Source of the DNA: Rhodoferax sp.
GTDB lineage: Bacteria > Pseudomonadota > Gammaproteobacteria > Burkholderiales > Burkholderiaceae_C
Length of the DNA: 64,000 nucleotides
NCBI GenBank assembly: GCA_003133245.1
Contig: PKWM01000021.1
Coordinates: forward strand, 89,186 to 153,185
Reading direction: 5' to 3'
Position 1 is the first letter of the stretch, and each line of letters starts with the position of its first letter. Below the pieces are notes generated by a model. The model was given only the letters and a program-made list of their open reading frames with translations. It was not told the origin of the DNA and did no database searches. Below, piece by piece: positions 44,310-52,974 of the stretch. Made by a program: the position numbers and the translations under genes.

Positions 44310-44888
44310 ATGAGCCCTCGGGTCTTTCGAAGCAATCTGGTTCTGCCGTGCCCGCAGACGGGCTTTACGCTGGTCGAACTCCTGGTTGTGATGACATTGG
44401 GTGTCATTCTGCTAAGCATGGCAGCGCCGTCGATGATTGGCATGGTTAATTCGCAAAGATCGATCGCCTTGAGCAGCGAGCTTTTCGCAAGCATGAATCT
44501 GGCGCGCTCGGAGGCGATCAAACGCAATGCCCGAGCCGTCTTGTGCAAGTCCGCCGACGGCCTGTCGTGCGCCCGAAGCGGGGGCTGGGAGCAGGGCTGG
44601 ATCGTGTTTCATGACGCCGACAATGACGCCGCGCTGGACGAGGGGGAGCAAGTGATCGAGCGTCACGGACCGGTTGCCGACGGGTTGACGTTGACGGGCA
44701 ATTCGCCGGTTTCAAACTACGTGTCCTACAGCGCCTCGGGGTCGGCCAAGCTGACTACCGGTGCGTTCCAGGTCGGCACTTTTACCTTGTGTCTGGACCC
44801 TGTATCGAGCAGTGATGTGCGGCAGATGATCTTGAGCAACACCGGCCGGGTACGCTTGAAAAAAGGGGTTGCCAGTAATTGTTCTTAG
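44310..44888 (+). CDS. fimT: Second GspH/FimT-type pseudopilin
   Basis: This 192-residue protein has the leader CPQTG and mature end FTLVELLVVMTLGVILLSMA, then SIALSSELFASMNLARSEAI and a conserved GGWEQGWIVFHDADNDAALD block of GspH/FimT proteins. It is a second FimT-like protein in the same locus, after pilE. Its ATG lies at the end of a direct repeat (TTTGGCGCACCATG-like) and has no clear Shine-Dalgarno, so the start is less certain. It is probably in the same operon as pilE. Confidence 0.85.
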   Translation: MSPRVFRSNLVLPCPQTGFTLVELLVVMTLGVILLSMAAPSMIGMVNSQRSIALSSELFASMNLARSEAIKRNARAVLCKSADGLSCARSGGWEQGWIVFHDADNDAALDEGEQVIERHGPVADGLTLTGNSPVSNYVSYSASGSAKLTTGAFQVGTFTLCLDPVSSSDVRQMILSNTGRVRLKKGVASNCS

Positions 44889-45061
44889 GACATTTGCCCC
44901 GGCGTTGCTCAAACCGGACAGTTCTATTTACTGCCGACGATTGGTCTTCACTCACATGGGTAAGTAATCTGGCGCTGCACTGTAGACAGGAAAGCGTCAA
45001 AATTGTCAGCGTGACCGGCTCACACTGAAGACTGGCATACACGACTCCTTACCTGATTGAT

Positions 45062-46069
45062 ATGACTTCCTACTCCACTGTCAAGTTACCCGACTTTCGA
45101 AACTTGGGGGTCTTGTTGCGCATCATGCTGCTGGCCGAAGGTTTGAAATTGCTGGCTAGCTGCGTTTGGGCACCTGATCTGGCCGTGGTATACGCACAGT
45201 TCGTTGGCCAGGGCGTGTTGTTTGAGCCGGTGTTACTCGGCAATCTGTTGGTGCTGTCTGTCATTGAACCATGGCTCAAGCGTGTGAGTTATCGTCAGGG
45301 CGTGACTATTGTTTTGACGCTCGGCGTGTTCATTGCTGTCGTGGGCCAACTTACTTTGGGCGTCATATTGTCTGATTTGGAAGGGGCTAACCTTGTTTCG
45401 AGTGGGGTCCCAGCGTTAGCGATAGGCGGTGCCATTTTGTTTTATTTCAACTGGCGCCACCTGCGCTTGTCGCCGTCTTTGGCCGAGTCGCGGCTGATGG
45501 CTTTGCAGGCGCGTATGCGACCCCATTTTTTGTTCAACTCGCTCAACAGCGTGTTGGGCCTGATGCGCGAAGATCCGAAACGGGCCGAAACGATGCTCGA
45601 AAATCTGGCTGATCTGTTTCGCGCCCTGATGTCCGAGCCGCGCGTGTTGGTGCCATTTAGCCAGGAATTGGCGCTGACCAAAGCGTATGTCGAGATCGAG
45701 GCCATTCGGCTCGGTGCGCGCCTGCGCGTTGCGTGGCATTGTGATGCCGCGCCAGTCGATGCTCTGGTGCCGTCACTGATTCTGCAACCGCTGGTGGAAA
45801 ATGCAATATTGCACGGCGTCGTACCGCTTGCGGCTGGGGCCCAGATCAGTGTGGAGGCGTATGAGGACGATGGCAGTCTGGTTTTGTTTGTGCGCAATCC
45901 CAGCGCTGGTGATGCTCGCGATCATGAGGGGAATCATTTGGCCCTGGCCAATATCCGCGAACGGCTGGAGCTGCATTTTGACGTTGAAGCGCGGCTGCGG
46001 ACCTACACTGATGGCACCGAGTTCGTAGTACAAGTACGTTTGCCCATCCATCGTGAACGGTCCCATTAA
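45062..46069 (+). CDS. algZ: AlgZ/LytS-type sensor histidine kinase
   Basis: This 335-residue protein has four or five N-terminal membrane segments, then a His_kinase (LytS-type) domain with the phospho-acceptor block RMRPHFLFNSLNSVLGLMRE and an ATP-binding domain (LQPLVENAILHGV, GNHLALANIRERL). This is the AlgZ (FimS) layout. Its end overlaps algR by 17 bases. In Pseudomonas FimS/AlgR controls the minor pilin operon, and here the pair directly follows that operon, so control of fimT-pilVWXY1E is likely but not shown. Confidence 0.9.
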   Translation: MTSYSTVKLPDFRNLGVLLRIMLLAEGLKLLASCVWAPDLAVVYAQFVGQGVLFEPVLLGNLLVLSVIEPWLKRVSYRQGVTIVLTLGVFIAVVGQLTLGVILSDLEGANLVSSGVPALAIGGAILFYFNWRHLRLSPSLAESRLMALQARMRPHFLFNSLNSVLGLMREDPKRAETMLENLADLFRALMSEPRVLVPFSQELALTKAYVEIEAIRLGARLRVAWHCDAAPVDALVPSLILQPLVENAILHGVVPLAAGAQISVEAYEDDGSLVLFVRNPSAGDARDHEGNHLALANIRERLELHFDVEARLRTYTDGTEFVVQVRLPIHRERSH

Positions 46070-46808
46070 AGTTTTCATTGTTGATGACGAGGCGCCGGCC
46101 CGCGCGCGGCTGCGCGGCTTGCTGGGTGACTGTCGCGTGTCGCTGCCCAACGTTGTTGTCGGTGAAGCGAGTTGCAGCCAGGACGCGCTGCGCCTGCTCG
46201 CTTTGCACGAAGCCGACCTTGTCCTGCTTGATTACGATATGCCCGGACAGGACGGTCTGGCCTGTGCACGTGAGCTGGCCTGTGGCCCCAGGCCACCGGC
46301 GGTGATTTTTGTCACCGCCCACGATCAACACGCCCTGGCCGCTTTTGATGTGGGGGCGCTGGATTACCTGCTAAAGCCGGTGCATTTGACCCGCCTTGAG
46401 GCTTCTTTGAGGCGTGTCTTGCGATCAGCTCAGGCGGGTGAAGCGGGGCAGATTGCCCCTGCCGTTTTGAGTGAAAGTCATCTGACCGTCAATGACCGGG
46501 GCCGTGTGCTGCGGGTCAGCGTGGAGGAGGTGTTGTATCTGCGCGCCGAGCTCAAATATGTCACCTTGCGCACGCGTGAGCGGGAATATGTATTGACTGA
46601 GACGCTGAGTCAACTGGAGCAGGATTACTCTCCTGCGTTCGTTCGCCTTCACCGCAATTGCCTGGTGAACCGGCAGCACCTCAAGGGTTTTCAACTTGGC
46701 CGCGAGGACGGCGAAGAGCGCTGGTTTGCCTTGCTACGCGACTGGTCGGAACGTTTGCCGGTGTCGCGCCGCCAGACTCATGTGGTCAAAGCCTACCGAC
46801 ACGAATGA
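46053..46808 (+). CDS. algR: AlgR-type LytTR response regulator
   Basis: This 251-residue protein has a receiver domain with phospho-acceptor D60 (VLLDYDMPGQDG), the D11-D12 acid pair and K107-region lysine (DYLLKPV), and a C-terminal LytTR DNA-binding domain (LSQLEQDYSPAFVRLHRNCL, VSRRQTHVVKAYRH). A GTG at 46053 starts it inside algZ, so the two are translationally coupled. It should bind upstream of pilus genes in response to AlgZ. Two weak matches (7 of 9) to the AlgR box CCGTTTGTC lie at 36928 and 36949 before fimT. Confidence 0.9.
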   Translation: MNGPIKVFIVDDEAPARARLRGLLGDCRVSLPNVVVGEASCSQDALRLLALHEADLVLLDYDMPGQDGLACARELACGPRPPAVIFVTAHDQHALAAFDVGALDYLLKPVHLTRLEASLRRVLRSAQAGEAGQIAPAVLSESHLTVNDRGRVLRVSVEEVLYLRAELKYVTLRTREREYVLTETLSQLEQDYSPAFVRLHRNCLVNRQHLKGFQLGREDGEERWFALLRDWSERLPVSRRQTHVVKAYRHE

Positions 46809-46838
46809 TATGGAAGTGCAATAGGACGGGTGCGGCGA

Positions 46839-47288
46839 TTAGCGCTGCACTTCCTCGACCAGCGTCTTGAACTCGTCGACATCCTCAAAACTGCGATAGA
46901 CGCTGGCAAAACGCACATAGGCTACTTTGTCGAGTTTCTTGAGTTCACGCATGACCAACTCACCGATGTGAGCCGAGGGTAACTCGCGCACGCCCAGGCC
47001 CAGCAGCTTTTCTTCGATGCGCTCGACCGCGCCGTCTATTTTTTCGATGCTGACCGGGCGCTTGCGCAGGGCCAGTTTCATTGAGGCCAGCACTTTGGTG
47101 TGCTCGTACTCGATGCGTCGGCCGTCTTTTTTGACGATGGCCGGGAAGGAAACGTCACTCCGCTCGTAAGTGGTGAAGCGCTTTTGACAGGAAGCGCACT
47201 GACGGCGGCGGCGAATGGAGTCGCCGTCTTCGGAAATCCGGGTCTCCACCACTTGGGTATCGGTGTGACTACAGAATGGGCATTTCAT
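46839..47288 (-). CDS. nrdR: NrdR, transcriptional repressor of ribonucleotide reductases
   Basis: This 149-residue protein has the N-terminal zinc ribbon ([19 protein letters not shown] with the second pair in [17 protein letters not shown]) and a C-terminal ATP-cone domain ([18 protein letters not shown]). It senses ATP/dATP and represses nrd operons. It is downstream of glyA on the minus strand with an 80-base gap, the order common in proteobacteria, and converges with algR. Confidence 0.96.
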   Translation of the reverse strand: MKCPFCSHTDTQVVETRISEDGDSIRRRRQCASCQKRFTTYERSDVSFPAIVKKDGRRIEYEHTKVLASMKLALRKRPVSIEKIDGAVERIEEKLLGLGVRELPSAHIGELVMRELKKLDKVAYVRFASVYRSFEDVDEFKTLVEEVQR

Positions 47289-47368
47289 AATCAGTTGAGG
47301 TCAGAGCTTGTTCGCTTCGCCTGTCATTGGCCGGAACCGATGGCATACAACTGCGGTCTGTCCCACAG

Positions 47369-48613
47369 TCAACTATAGACCGGGAATCGCGTGGTGAGGG
47401 CGTTAACTTTGGCGCGAACCGCCTGAATGTTGGCGTTGTCTCTTGGATTGTCCAGTACATCTGCAATCAAGTTTGCAGTTTGGCGGGCCTCCTCGTCCTT
47501 GAAACCGCGGGTCGTCAGGGCAGGGGTGCCAATGCGCACGCCGCTGGTGACCATCGGTTTTTCGGGGTCGTTGGGGATGGCGTTTTTGTTAATTGTCATG
47601 TGAGCGTTGCCCAGCACGGCTTCCGCCTCCTTGCCAGTAATACCCTTGGCGCGCAAATCCACCAGCATGACGTGGCTTTCGGTGCGACCGCTGACGATGC
47701 GCAGGCCTCGTTGGTTGAGTGTTTCAGCTACGATTTGTGCATTTTTTAGCACCTGTTGCTGATACACCTTGAATTCAGGTTGTAGCGCTTCCTTGAACGC
47801 CACGGCCTTGGCCGCTATCACGTGCATCAGCGGGCCACCTTGCAGGCCGGGGAAGACGGCACTGTTGATGGCTTTTTCGTGCTGTGCCTTCATCAGGATG
47901 ATGCCGCCGCGCGGACCGCGCAGACTCTTGTGGGTGGTGGAGGTGACGATGTCGGCATGCGGTACCGGGTTGGGATAGACCCCGGCGGCAATCAGGCCGG
48001 CGTAATGCGCCATATCGACCATGAAAATGGCGCCCACGTCTTTGGCTACTTTGGCAAAGCGTTCAAAATCAATGCGCAGGCTGTAGGCCGAGGCACCGGC
48101 GATGATGAGTTTGGGTTTGGACTCATGGGCCTTGCGCTCCATGGCATCGTAGTCAATCTCTTCCTGGCCGTTCAAACCGTAGCTGACGACCTTGAACCAC
48201 TTGCCACTCATATTGAGTGCCATGCCGTGCGTTAAATGGCCACCTTCGGCCAGGCTCATGCCCATGATGGTGTCGCCGGGATTCAAGAAAGCGAGAAAAA
48301 CCGCCTCGTTGGCCGAGGCGCCGCAGTGTGGCTGCACGTTGGCGCAATCGGCGCCAAAAATCTGCTTGACGCGGTCAATCGCCAATTGCTCGGCGATATC
48401 GACAAATTCGCAACCGCCGTAATAGCGCTTACCGGGATAGCCTTCAGCGTACTTGTTGGTGAGTTGGGTGCCTTGCGCCGCCAGAACGGCGGGCGAGGCG
48501 TAGTTTTCACTGGCAATCAGTTCGATATGCTGTTCTTGGCGCGTGTTTTCAGCCTGGATGGCGGCAAAAAGCTCGGGGTCGGTTTGTGCTATGGATAGGT
48601 TTCGGTTGTACAT
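47369..48613 (-). CDS. glyA: Serine hydroxymethyltransferase
   Basis: This 414-residue PLP enzyme converts serine and tetrahydrofolate to glycine and methylene-tetrahydrofolate. Family blocks: [73 protein letters not shown] and the PLP lysine in [15 protein letters not shown]. Length is standard. It lies between a lytic transglycosylase gene, upstream on the same strand, and nrdR. Confidence 0.97.
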   Translation of the reverse strand: MYNRNLSIAQTDPELFAAIQAENTRQEQHIELIASENYASPAVLAAQGTQLTNKYAEGYPGKRYYGGCEFVDIAEQLAIDRVKQIFGADCANVQPHCGASANEAVFLAFLNPGDTIMGMSLAEGGHLTHGMALNMSGKWFKVVSYGLNGQEEIDYDAMERKAHESKPKLIIAGASAYSLRIDFERFAKVAKDVGAIFMVDMAHYAGLIAAGVYPNPVPHADIVTSTTHKSLRGPRGGIILMKAQHEKAINSAVFPGLQGGPLMHVIAAKAVAFKEALQPEFKVYQQQVLKNAQIVAETLNQRGLRIVSGRTESHVMLVDLRAKGITGKEAEAVLGNAHMTINKNAIPNDPEKPMVTSGVRIGTPALTTRGFKDEEARQTANLIADVLDNPRDNANIQAVRAKVNALTTRFPVYS

Positions 48614-48629
48614 GTCAGGTCGGAAAGAT

Positions 48630-48656
48630 CATGAACCCCGAGTACCAGGGTTCATG
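48630..48656 (-). terminator. Hairpin between the lytic transglycosylase and glyA
   Basis: A perfect 9-base stem, CATGAACCC and GGGTTCATG with a 9-base loop, lies just after the lytic transglycosylase stop and 17 bases before the glyA start. Read on the minus strand only a weak T-rich tail (ATCTTTCC) follows. It may end the upstream transcript or act in the glyA leader. Confidence 0.45.
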
Positions 48657-48664
48657 AGGGAAGA

Positions 48665-49474
48665 TCAGGAGTTGAACAAAACGGCAATTTTCTCAGAATT
48701 GTTGTCGGGTTTGAACGGGATGGGTGTCGGAATGGCTTGATGCGCGAAAAGCGGTACTTTGCGGCCTTTCGCGACCAGTTCCAGACGGGCATGTTCTGCC
48801 ATCACTTTGGCAGCGTAGCCGCCATCATCTTCGATATTGGCGGCACCAACGTAATAACGCAGGCCACCTTCTATGGAGCCGGCGCGAGCTATAGATTCCT
48901 GTAACACTTTGACGCCCACGCGAAGGTTGATCAAAGGGTCAAAAGCCGCCAGTTTGCCGCCAGAACTCTCGTACTTGTCGCTATGAATCTGGGTCATCAC
49001 TTGCATCAGACCCTGGGCACCTACCGGGCTTTGAGCAAACGGGTTGAAACCTGATTCAATCGCCATGACCGCCAGAATTAGGGTTGGATCGAGCTTGATG
49101 CGAATGCCGATGTCATAGGCTTCTGCAACCAAGGCACTCAGCGGTTCGGGCGCTATTTTGTATTTTTTGCCTAACCAATAGGCAACTGCCGCTTGTTGCT
49201 TGGGCAATTCTTGCGGTTTGCTGGTGCCGGTGCTGTCAGTGGGCTCAATTTCAATCGATGCGCTGTCCACTGAAACCTGGCGGGTTTGCAACCAGTTGAA
49301 AAGTTGAACTTCGCCAACTTGGCGCAGTTCGGGGCGAGCCGCCAATGCGATGACGACAAACATGACAGCCAGCCCGATCAGGGCAAAACCGTTGTGTGAG
49401 ATTTCAAAGAAGACCTGGGCAAGGTTGGATGCGAAGATTCGCAGGCTCTGGGTGAATTTTTGTGACACTGTCAT
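48665..49474 (-). CDS. Lytic transglycosylase, SLT domain
   Basis: This 269-residue protein has an N-terminal membrane anchor (about residues 25-47, FFEISHNGFALIGLAVMFVV) and a C-terminal soluble lytic transglycosylase domain with the catalytic glutamate in MAIESGFNPFAQS, the GAQGLMQVM motif and the GLRYYVGAA block. It should cleave peptidoglycan between MurNAc and GlcNAc on the periplasmic side of the inner membrane. A Pro/Ser/Thr-rich linker (IEPTDSTGTSKPQELPKQ) joins the two parts. It reads towards glyA. Confidence 0.9.
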   Translation of the reverse strand: MTVSQKFTQSLRIFASNLAQVFFEISHNGFALIGLAVMFVVIALAARPELRQVGEVQLFNWLQTRQVSVDSASIEIEPTDSTGTSKPQELPKQQAAVAYWLGKKYKIAPEPLSALVAEAYDIGIRIKLDPTLILAVMAIESGFNPFAQSPVGAQGLMQVMTQIHSDKYESSGGKLAAFDPLINLRVGVKVLQESIARAGSIEGGLRYYVGAANIEDDGGYAAKVMAEHARLELVAKGRKVPLFAHQAIPTPIPFKPDNNSEKIAVLFNS

Positions 49475-49879
49475 AGCTCTTCCTTCGTTCGCGTGGGCAA
49501 CAGGGTTGCACTGTAGGCAGTGGTAACACGGTCGGCGCCTCGTTTAGGTTGGTACGCTATCAATATCCTGCTTTGCCTTTGGCCTGTGTGCAGAGATTTG
49601 AATATGCCGGGATCGGCAGCGGGTTCGGGTTGTCCCTGGACTTTAGTCGGGATGGGCGATTCTAGGTGGACTTTATATATCAAGTCAATAATAACGATCG
49701 AATTTTATATACTTTTCTATGCTATAAAAAGAGTGAACATGGCGTTAAAACTTCTGGGAAAAACTGTGCGCGACCAAAATTCGTTTGCATCAAGCGCATC
49801 GAATGTCGGCATTTGTTTCAAAATCAAGTTTGAATTTTTCGCCTTGACCGCTAGACTTCAGTCGCTTGTCACACGACAG

Positions 49880-50076
49880 GCGGCATGTCGGCAGTAGCCA
49901 GTCCCTATCCCAGGGTAGCGGTGATGAAGCGGCCCCGGCACTTTCTGGAGGCAATCTGTTGCCCCCAAGCGCATTGGGACTCAACCCTCTCTATGTGCAA
50001 GCCTAGACGGCATGGATATTGTGTCCGCTGTCGAGCCCGGTCGGTCGGCTTCACGCTGCTCGGTCGGGCTTTTTTA
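49880..50076 (+). ncRNA. Candidate structured RNA ending in an intrinsic terminator
   Basis: Within the 49475-50180 gene-free stretch, consecutive hairpins are present: GGCAA/TTGCC (49950-49963), CCCAA/TTGGG (49964-49978) and GACGGC/GCTGTC (50006-50032, one G-U pair), then the terminator at 50034-50075. It matches no RNA I recognise: not 6S, SRP, RNase P, tmRNA or a known riboswitch. The 5' end is a guess, and no strong promoter was identified. It may be a small RNA or a leader that regulates the DUF349 gene downstream. The rest of the stretch (49475-49880) shows an AT-rich part near 49680-49740 and nothing else I could support. Confidence 0.4.
50034..50075 (+). terminator. Intrinsic terminator upstream of the DUF349 gene
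   Basis: AGCCCG (50034-50039) pairs with CGGGCT (50065-50070), enclosing a further GC-rich hairpin, and is followed directly by a run of T. It stands 105 bases before the DUF349 start, so it would end an upstream transcript or act as an attenuator. Confidence 0.65.
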
Positions 50077-50180
50077 CGTCAAACGCAAGGTTGACTTATT
50101 GCCGGACAAGCAAATAGCAGCGAAAATAGCAATTCACCCCAGTCAACTGACCGGGATTCTTTTCCTTTCCCGTGCGACTC

Positions 50181-52958
50181 ATGTTTCCTTTTTCTGCTCC
50201 CAATAAACCTCCAGAGGCCACTGAAGTGGCCCTTCTTCCTATCAAGATAACCGAACCTCATCCACTCGATGTACTAACCGGTGGGGTATTTTCTGCCCAT
50301 ACATCAAACGAGCGCACCGCGCGTATCCGCGACTGGTTAGTCTGCGCGCCCAGCGCAGAGCAAATGCAAGCCGTGTTCAAGGAACTCAGTGGTAAAGACA
50401 AAGGCGCAGCAAAGTTGCTGCGCGAAAGGCTTGATGAGATCAAACGCAGCAAAACGCAGGAGTCGATAGCGCAGGAATGGGCCGACAAGGCACAGGCACT
50501 GCTGGCTTTGGCGAAACTCAATATTGCCGATGCCATGGCCTGGCAACGGGATGCAGCCAAGGCTGGTGCACCGTTAAGCAAAGAGCCGCTTGCCACCCTC
50601 AAGGGCCTGCTTACCGATCGGGTTAAGGTGATTGAAGACTTGCAGCATCGGGTGCAGGTGCAGCGCGAAGCTGCGGTCTTGCTGGCCCAGCGCATTGAAG
50701 TGTTGTCCACCAAGTCGTGGCGTGATGCGCAAGCGGTGCTAGATGCTTTACAGGCCGATGTGGTGCGCTGGCAAGAACAAGCTGCTGCCCTGTTAAATGA
50801 TGCTGACTGGCCCAGCGTTGAAGCTAAATTTCCACCGCTACTGGAGACCTCACGTGGCCAATTGTTGGTTGTCTGGGAGGCTTTCAAGGCCGCCTTGATG
50901 CAGGCTGATGCAGCGGCCAATGATCCTGCCCTGGCGCTACCCTCGGTGCCGGTGTGGGCGGATGAACTGCGTCTGGGGCGAGGCATTCCGACGGAAACTG
51001 TAGCTCGTCCAAAAAAACCTTCAGTTGAACCCGAAATCAAGGCGCAAGCCTTGTCCATAGTGCGTGACACGCTTTCAAAATTAGAGCTTGAAATTGCAGA
51101 GGGTCACGGTAAGGCCAGTGCCGGTGCCGCCAACGCCTTGCGCAATGCGCTCAAGGAATACGGCAAACTCATTGATGACAAGCTGGGAAACCAGGCTCAC
51201 GGCGCGTTGGCTGCGGCCGGGGAACTCGAGGGCTGGCAACGCTGGCGCGCCGACCAACTGCGCGAAGAATTGGTGCTCAAAGCCGAAGGCTTGCTGAGTC
51301 GTCCTGAAGGTCAGACCATCGGCGGACGCAAGATGCAGGAAAACCTGCGGCTCTTGCGTGAGCAGTGGAAGCAGACCGACCAGGGTGGTGTGCCCAACCA
51401 TGGTCTATGGAAGCGTTTCGACGATGCCTGCAATGAAGCCCACAAAGTGGTGGAAATCTGGCTGCAGAAGGCTAAGGCCGAGACCGCCGAGCACCGCTCG
51501 CAGCGGTTGGCGCTGATTGAAGAGGTCAATGCGTGGGCCATTGCCAACCCGGTGGCACTCGACGATGACTGGAAGGGATTTAACCGCTTGCTGCATGAGT
51601 TTGGTGACCGTTGGCGTGAAGGTGGCTACGTGGGTGAAAAGATTTTTGCCGAGTTACAACCCCTTTGGAAAGCCGCGATTGATAAAGCTGCGGCACCGCT
51701 GGAGACCTTGCAAAAGAACAGTTTGGCATTGCGCCAGGGCATGATTGAAGAGGCCCGGGCAATCGGTGCCGAGCCAATGCTGCGGATTGACGCGGTCAAG
51801 GCTTTGCAGCAACGCTGGCAGGCCGAGGCGCACGCAGTGCCGATGGATCGACGTCAGGAGCAAAAGCTGTGGGACGCCTTTCGCAAACCGATTGACGATG
51901 CCTTTAACCGCAAGACGGCGGAGCGCGAAAAGGCGGACGCCGCGTTGGGTCAACGCGACCGCACGGTACTCGATGCCGCTAAAGCGCTGGAATCGGCAAA
52001 CGCCTCAGGTGACGCGCAGGCGATTCGCAATGCCGTCAACGCGTTGGAGGCCGCCCTGCGCGGACAGGCCCAGGCGCAGGCTGCAGTGCAGGCGGTTTCG
52101 GCGTCCAATGAGGCCGTTGCGCCCGCGCAATCGGTTGAGACACAAGCTGTGATTCTGGCGCAGGCCCTTGCTGCGCCAGAGCCTGACGAATCAGTCGCTG
52201 TGACTCAAATCACGCAGTCCTTGGCTGCGCCGGAGTCGCCAGCGCCGGTGGTGCCGACCAAGGCGGCCTTGCGCCCCGTGGTGGCAGTGCGGGGTGATGA
52301 CCGCCCTGGCATGAAAAAGACCGAACCTGCGCCTTTGGGCCGTGGCGGCAAGTTCGGCGAGCGCAAGGAGGGTGGCAGGGACGCCGCCCGAGACGGCGGT
52401 CGGGCTGTGCGTGATGACCGGTCTGTCGGTCGCTCGGATGATGGCTTGTCGCGTGGTCGCGATTACCGTGGCGGCGCTGGTGTGCCCTGGCAGGAGGCGC
52501 CGCGTTTGGGCGATAGCGCATTTCGTGCTCAACGCGACGCGCTGGAGCATGCCCAGTTTGCGTTGCGAAAATTGGCGTCACAGGCGCACGGCGAGGCACT
52601 AACCCAACTACTGGGTGCCTGGGATCAGCGTGATTGCGCTCAGGTGCCAAACGTGCAGGAACTGGGTAGTCGCGTGACGACTGTCACCCGCAACGCCTGG
52701 GTTAAAGCATTGGCGCAAACGCCCCTGGGCGATGCCAGTGTTGCCTTGTTGCGGTTGGAGATGGCCGCTGAGATGCCTACGCCGGCCGAGCACATCAATG
52801 ACCGCCGAGCGCTACAGTTGCAACTATTGACCCGGCGCAATGATCCGCCGCCCATTCAAACCTGGGCGCAGGACGTTGCCATCGTGTTGACCAGTGGTTT
52901 TGATGCAGGGCAGGCGCGCCGACTGCAAAATGTACTGAAGGTCTTGTTTAAACCCTAA
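50181..52958 (+). CDS. DUF349 domain protein
   Basis: This 925-residue cytoplasmic protein has a long helical, coiled-coil-like body with DUF349 repeats (several blocks of the form W-x-x-LN-x-x, e.g. LREQWKQTDQGGVPNHGLWK and LQPLWKAAIDKAAAP). Residues about 720-768 are very rich in Arg, Gly and Asp (GERKEGGRDAARDGGRAVRD), resembling RGG-type RNA-binding segments. Function is unknown in the family. ATG 50181 is preferred; an in-frame GTG lies nine bases earlier, and neither has a strong Shine-Dalgarno. It is followed after 16 bases by the GAF/HD-GYP gene and preceded by a terminator. Confidence 0.85.
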   Translation: MFPFSAPNKPPEATEVALLPIKITEPHPLDVLTGGVFSAHTSNERTARIRDWLVCAPSAEQMQAVFKELSGKDKGAAKLLRERLDEIKRSKTQESIAQEWADKAQALLALAKLNIADAMAWQRDAAKAGAPLSKEPLATLKGLLTDRVKVIEDLQHRVQVQREAAVLLAQRIEVLSTKSWRDAQAVLDALQADVVRWQEQAAALLNDADWPSVEAKFPPLLETSRGQLLVVWEAFKAALMQADAAANDPALALPSVPVWADELRLGRGIPTETVARPKKPSVEPEIKAQALSIVRDTLSKLELEIAEGHGKASAGAANALRNALKEYGKLIDDKLGNQAHGALAAAGELEGWQRWRADQLREELVLKAEGLLSRPEGQTIGGRKMQENLRLLREQWKQTDQGGVPNHGLWKRFDDACNEAHKVVEIWLQKAKAETAEHRSQRLALIEEVNAWAIANPVALDDDWKGFNRLLHEFGDRWREGGYVGEKIFAELQPLWKAAIDKAAAPLETLQKNSLALRQGMIEEARAIGAEPMLRIDAVKALQQRWQAEAHAVPMDRRQEQKLWDAFRKPIDDAFNRKTAEREKADAALGQRDRTVLDAAKALESANASGDAQAIRNAVNALEAALRGQAQAQAAVQAVSASNEAVAPAQSVETQAVILAQALAAPEPDESVAVTQITQSLAAPESPAPVVPTKAALRPVVAVRGDDRPGMKKTEPAPLGRGGKFGERKEGGRDAARDGGRAVRDDRSVGRSDDGLSRGRDYRGGAGVPWQEAPRLGDSAFRAQRDALEHAQFALRKLASQAHGEALTQLLGAWDQRDCAQVPNVQELGSRVTTVTRNAWVKALAQTPLGDASVALLRLEMAAEMPTPAEHINDRRALQLQLLTRRNDPPPIQTWAQDVAIVLTSGFDAGQARRLQNVLKVLFKP

Positions 52959-52974
52959 TTTGATGGGATCAAAG

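Noticed and set aside
49739..49897. Short plus-strand frame in the gene-free stretch (starts MALKLLGKTV)
   Set aside because: No convincing Shine-Dalgarno, and it runs up to the region of candidate RNA hairpins; coding is not supported.
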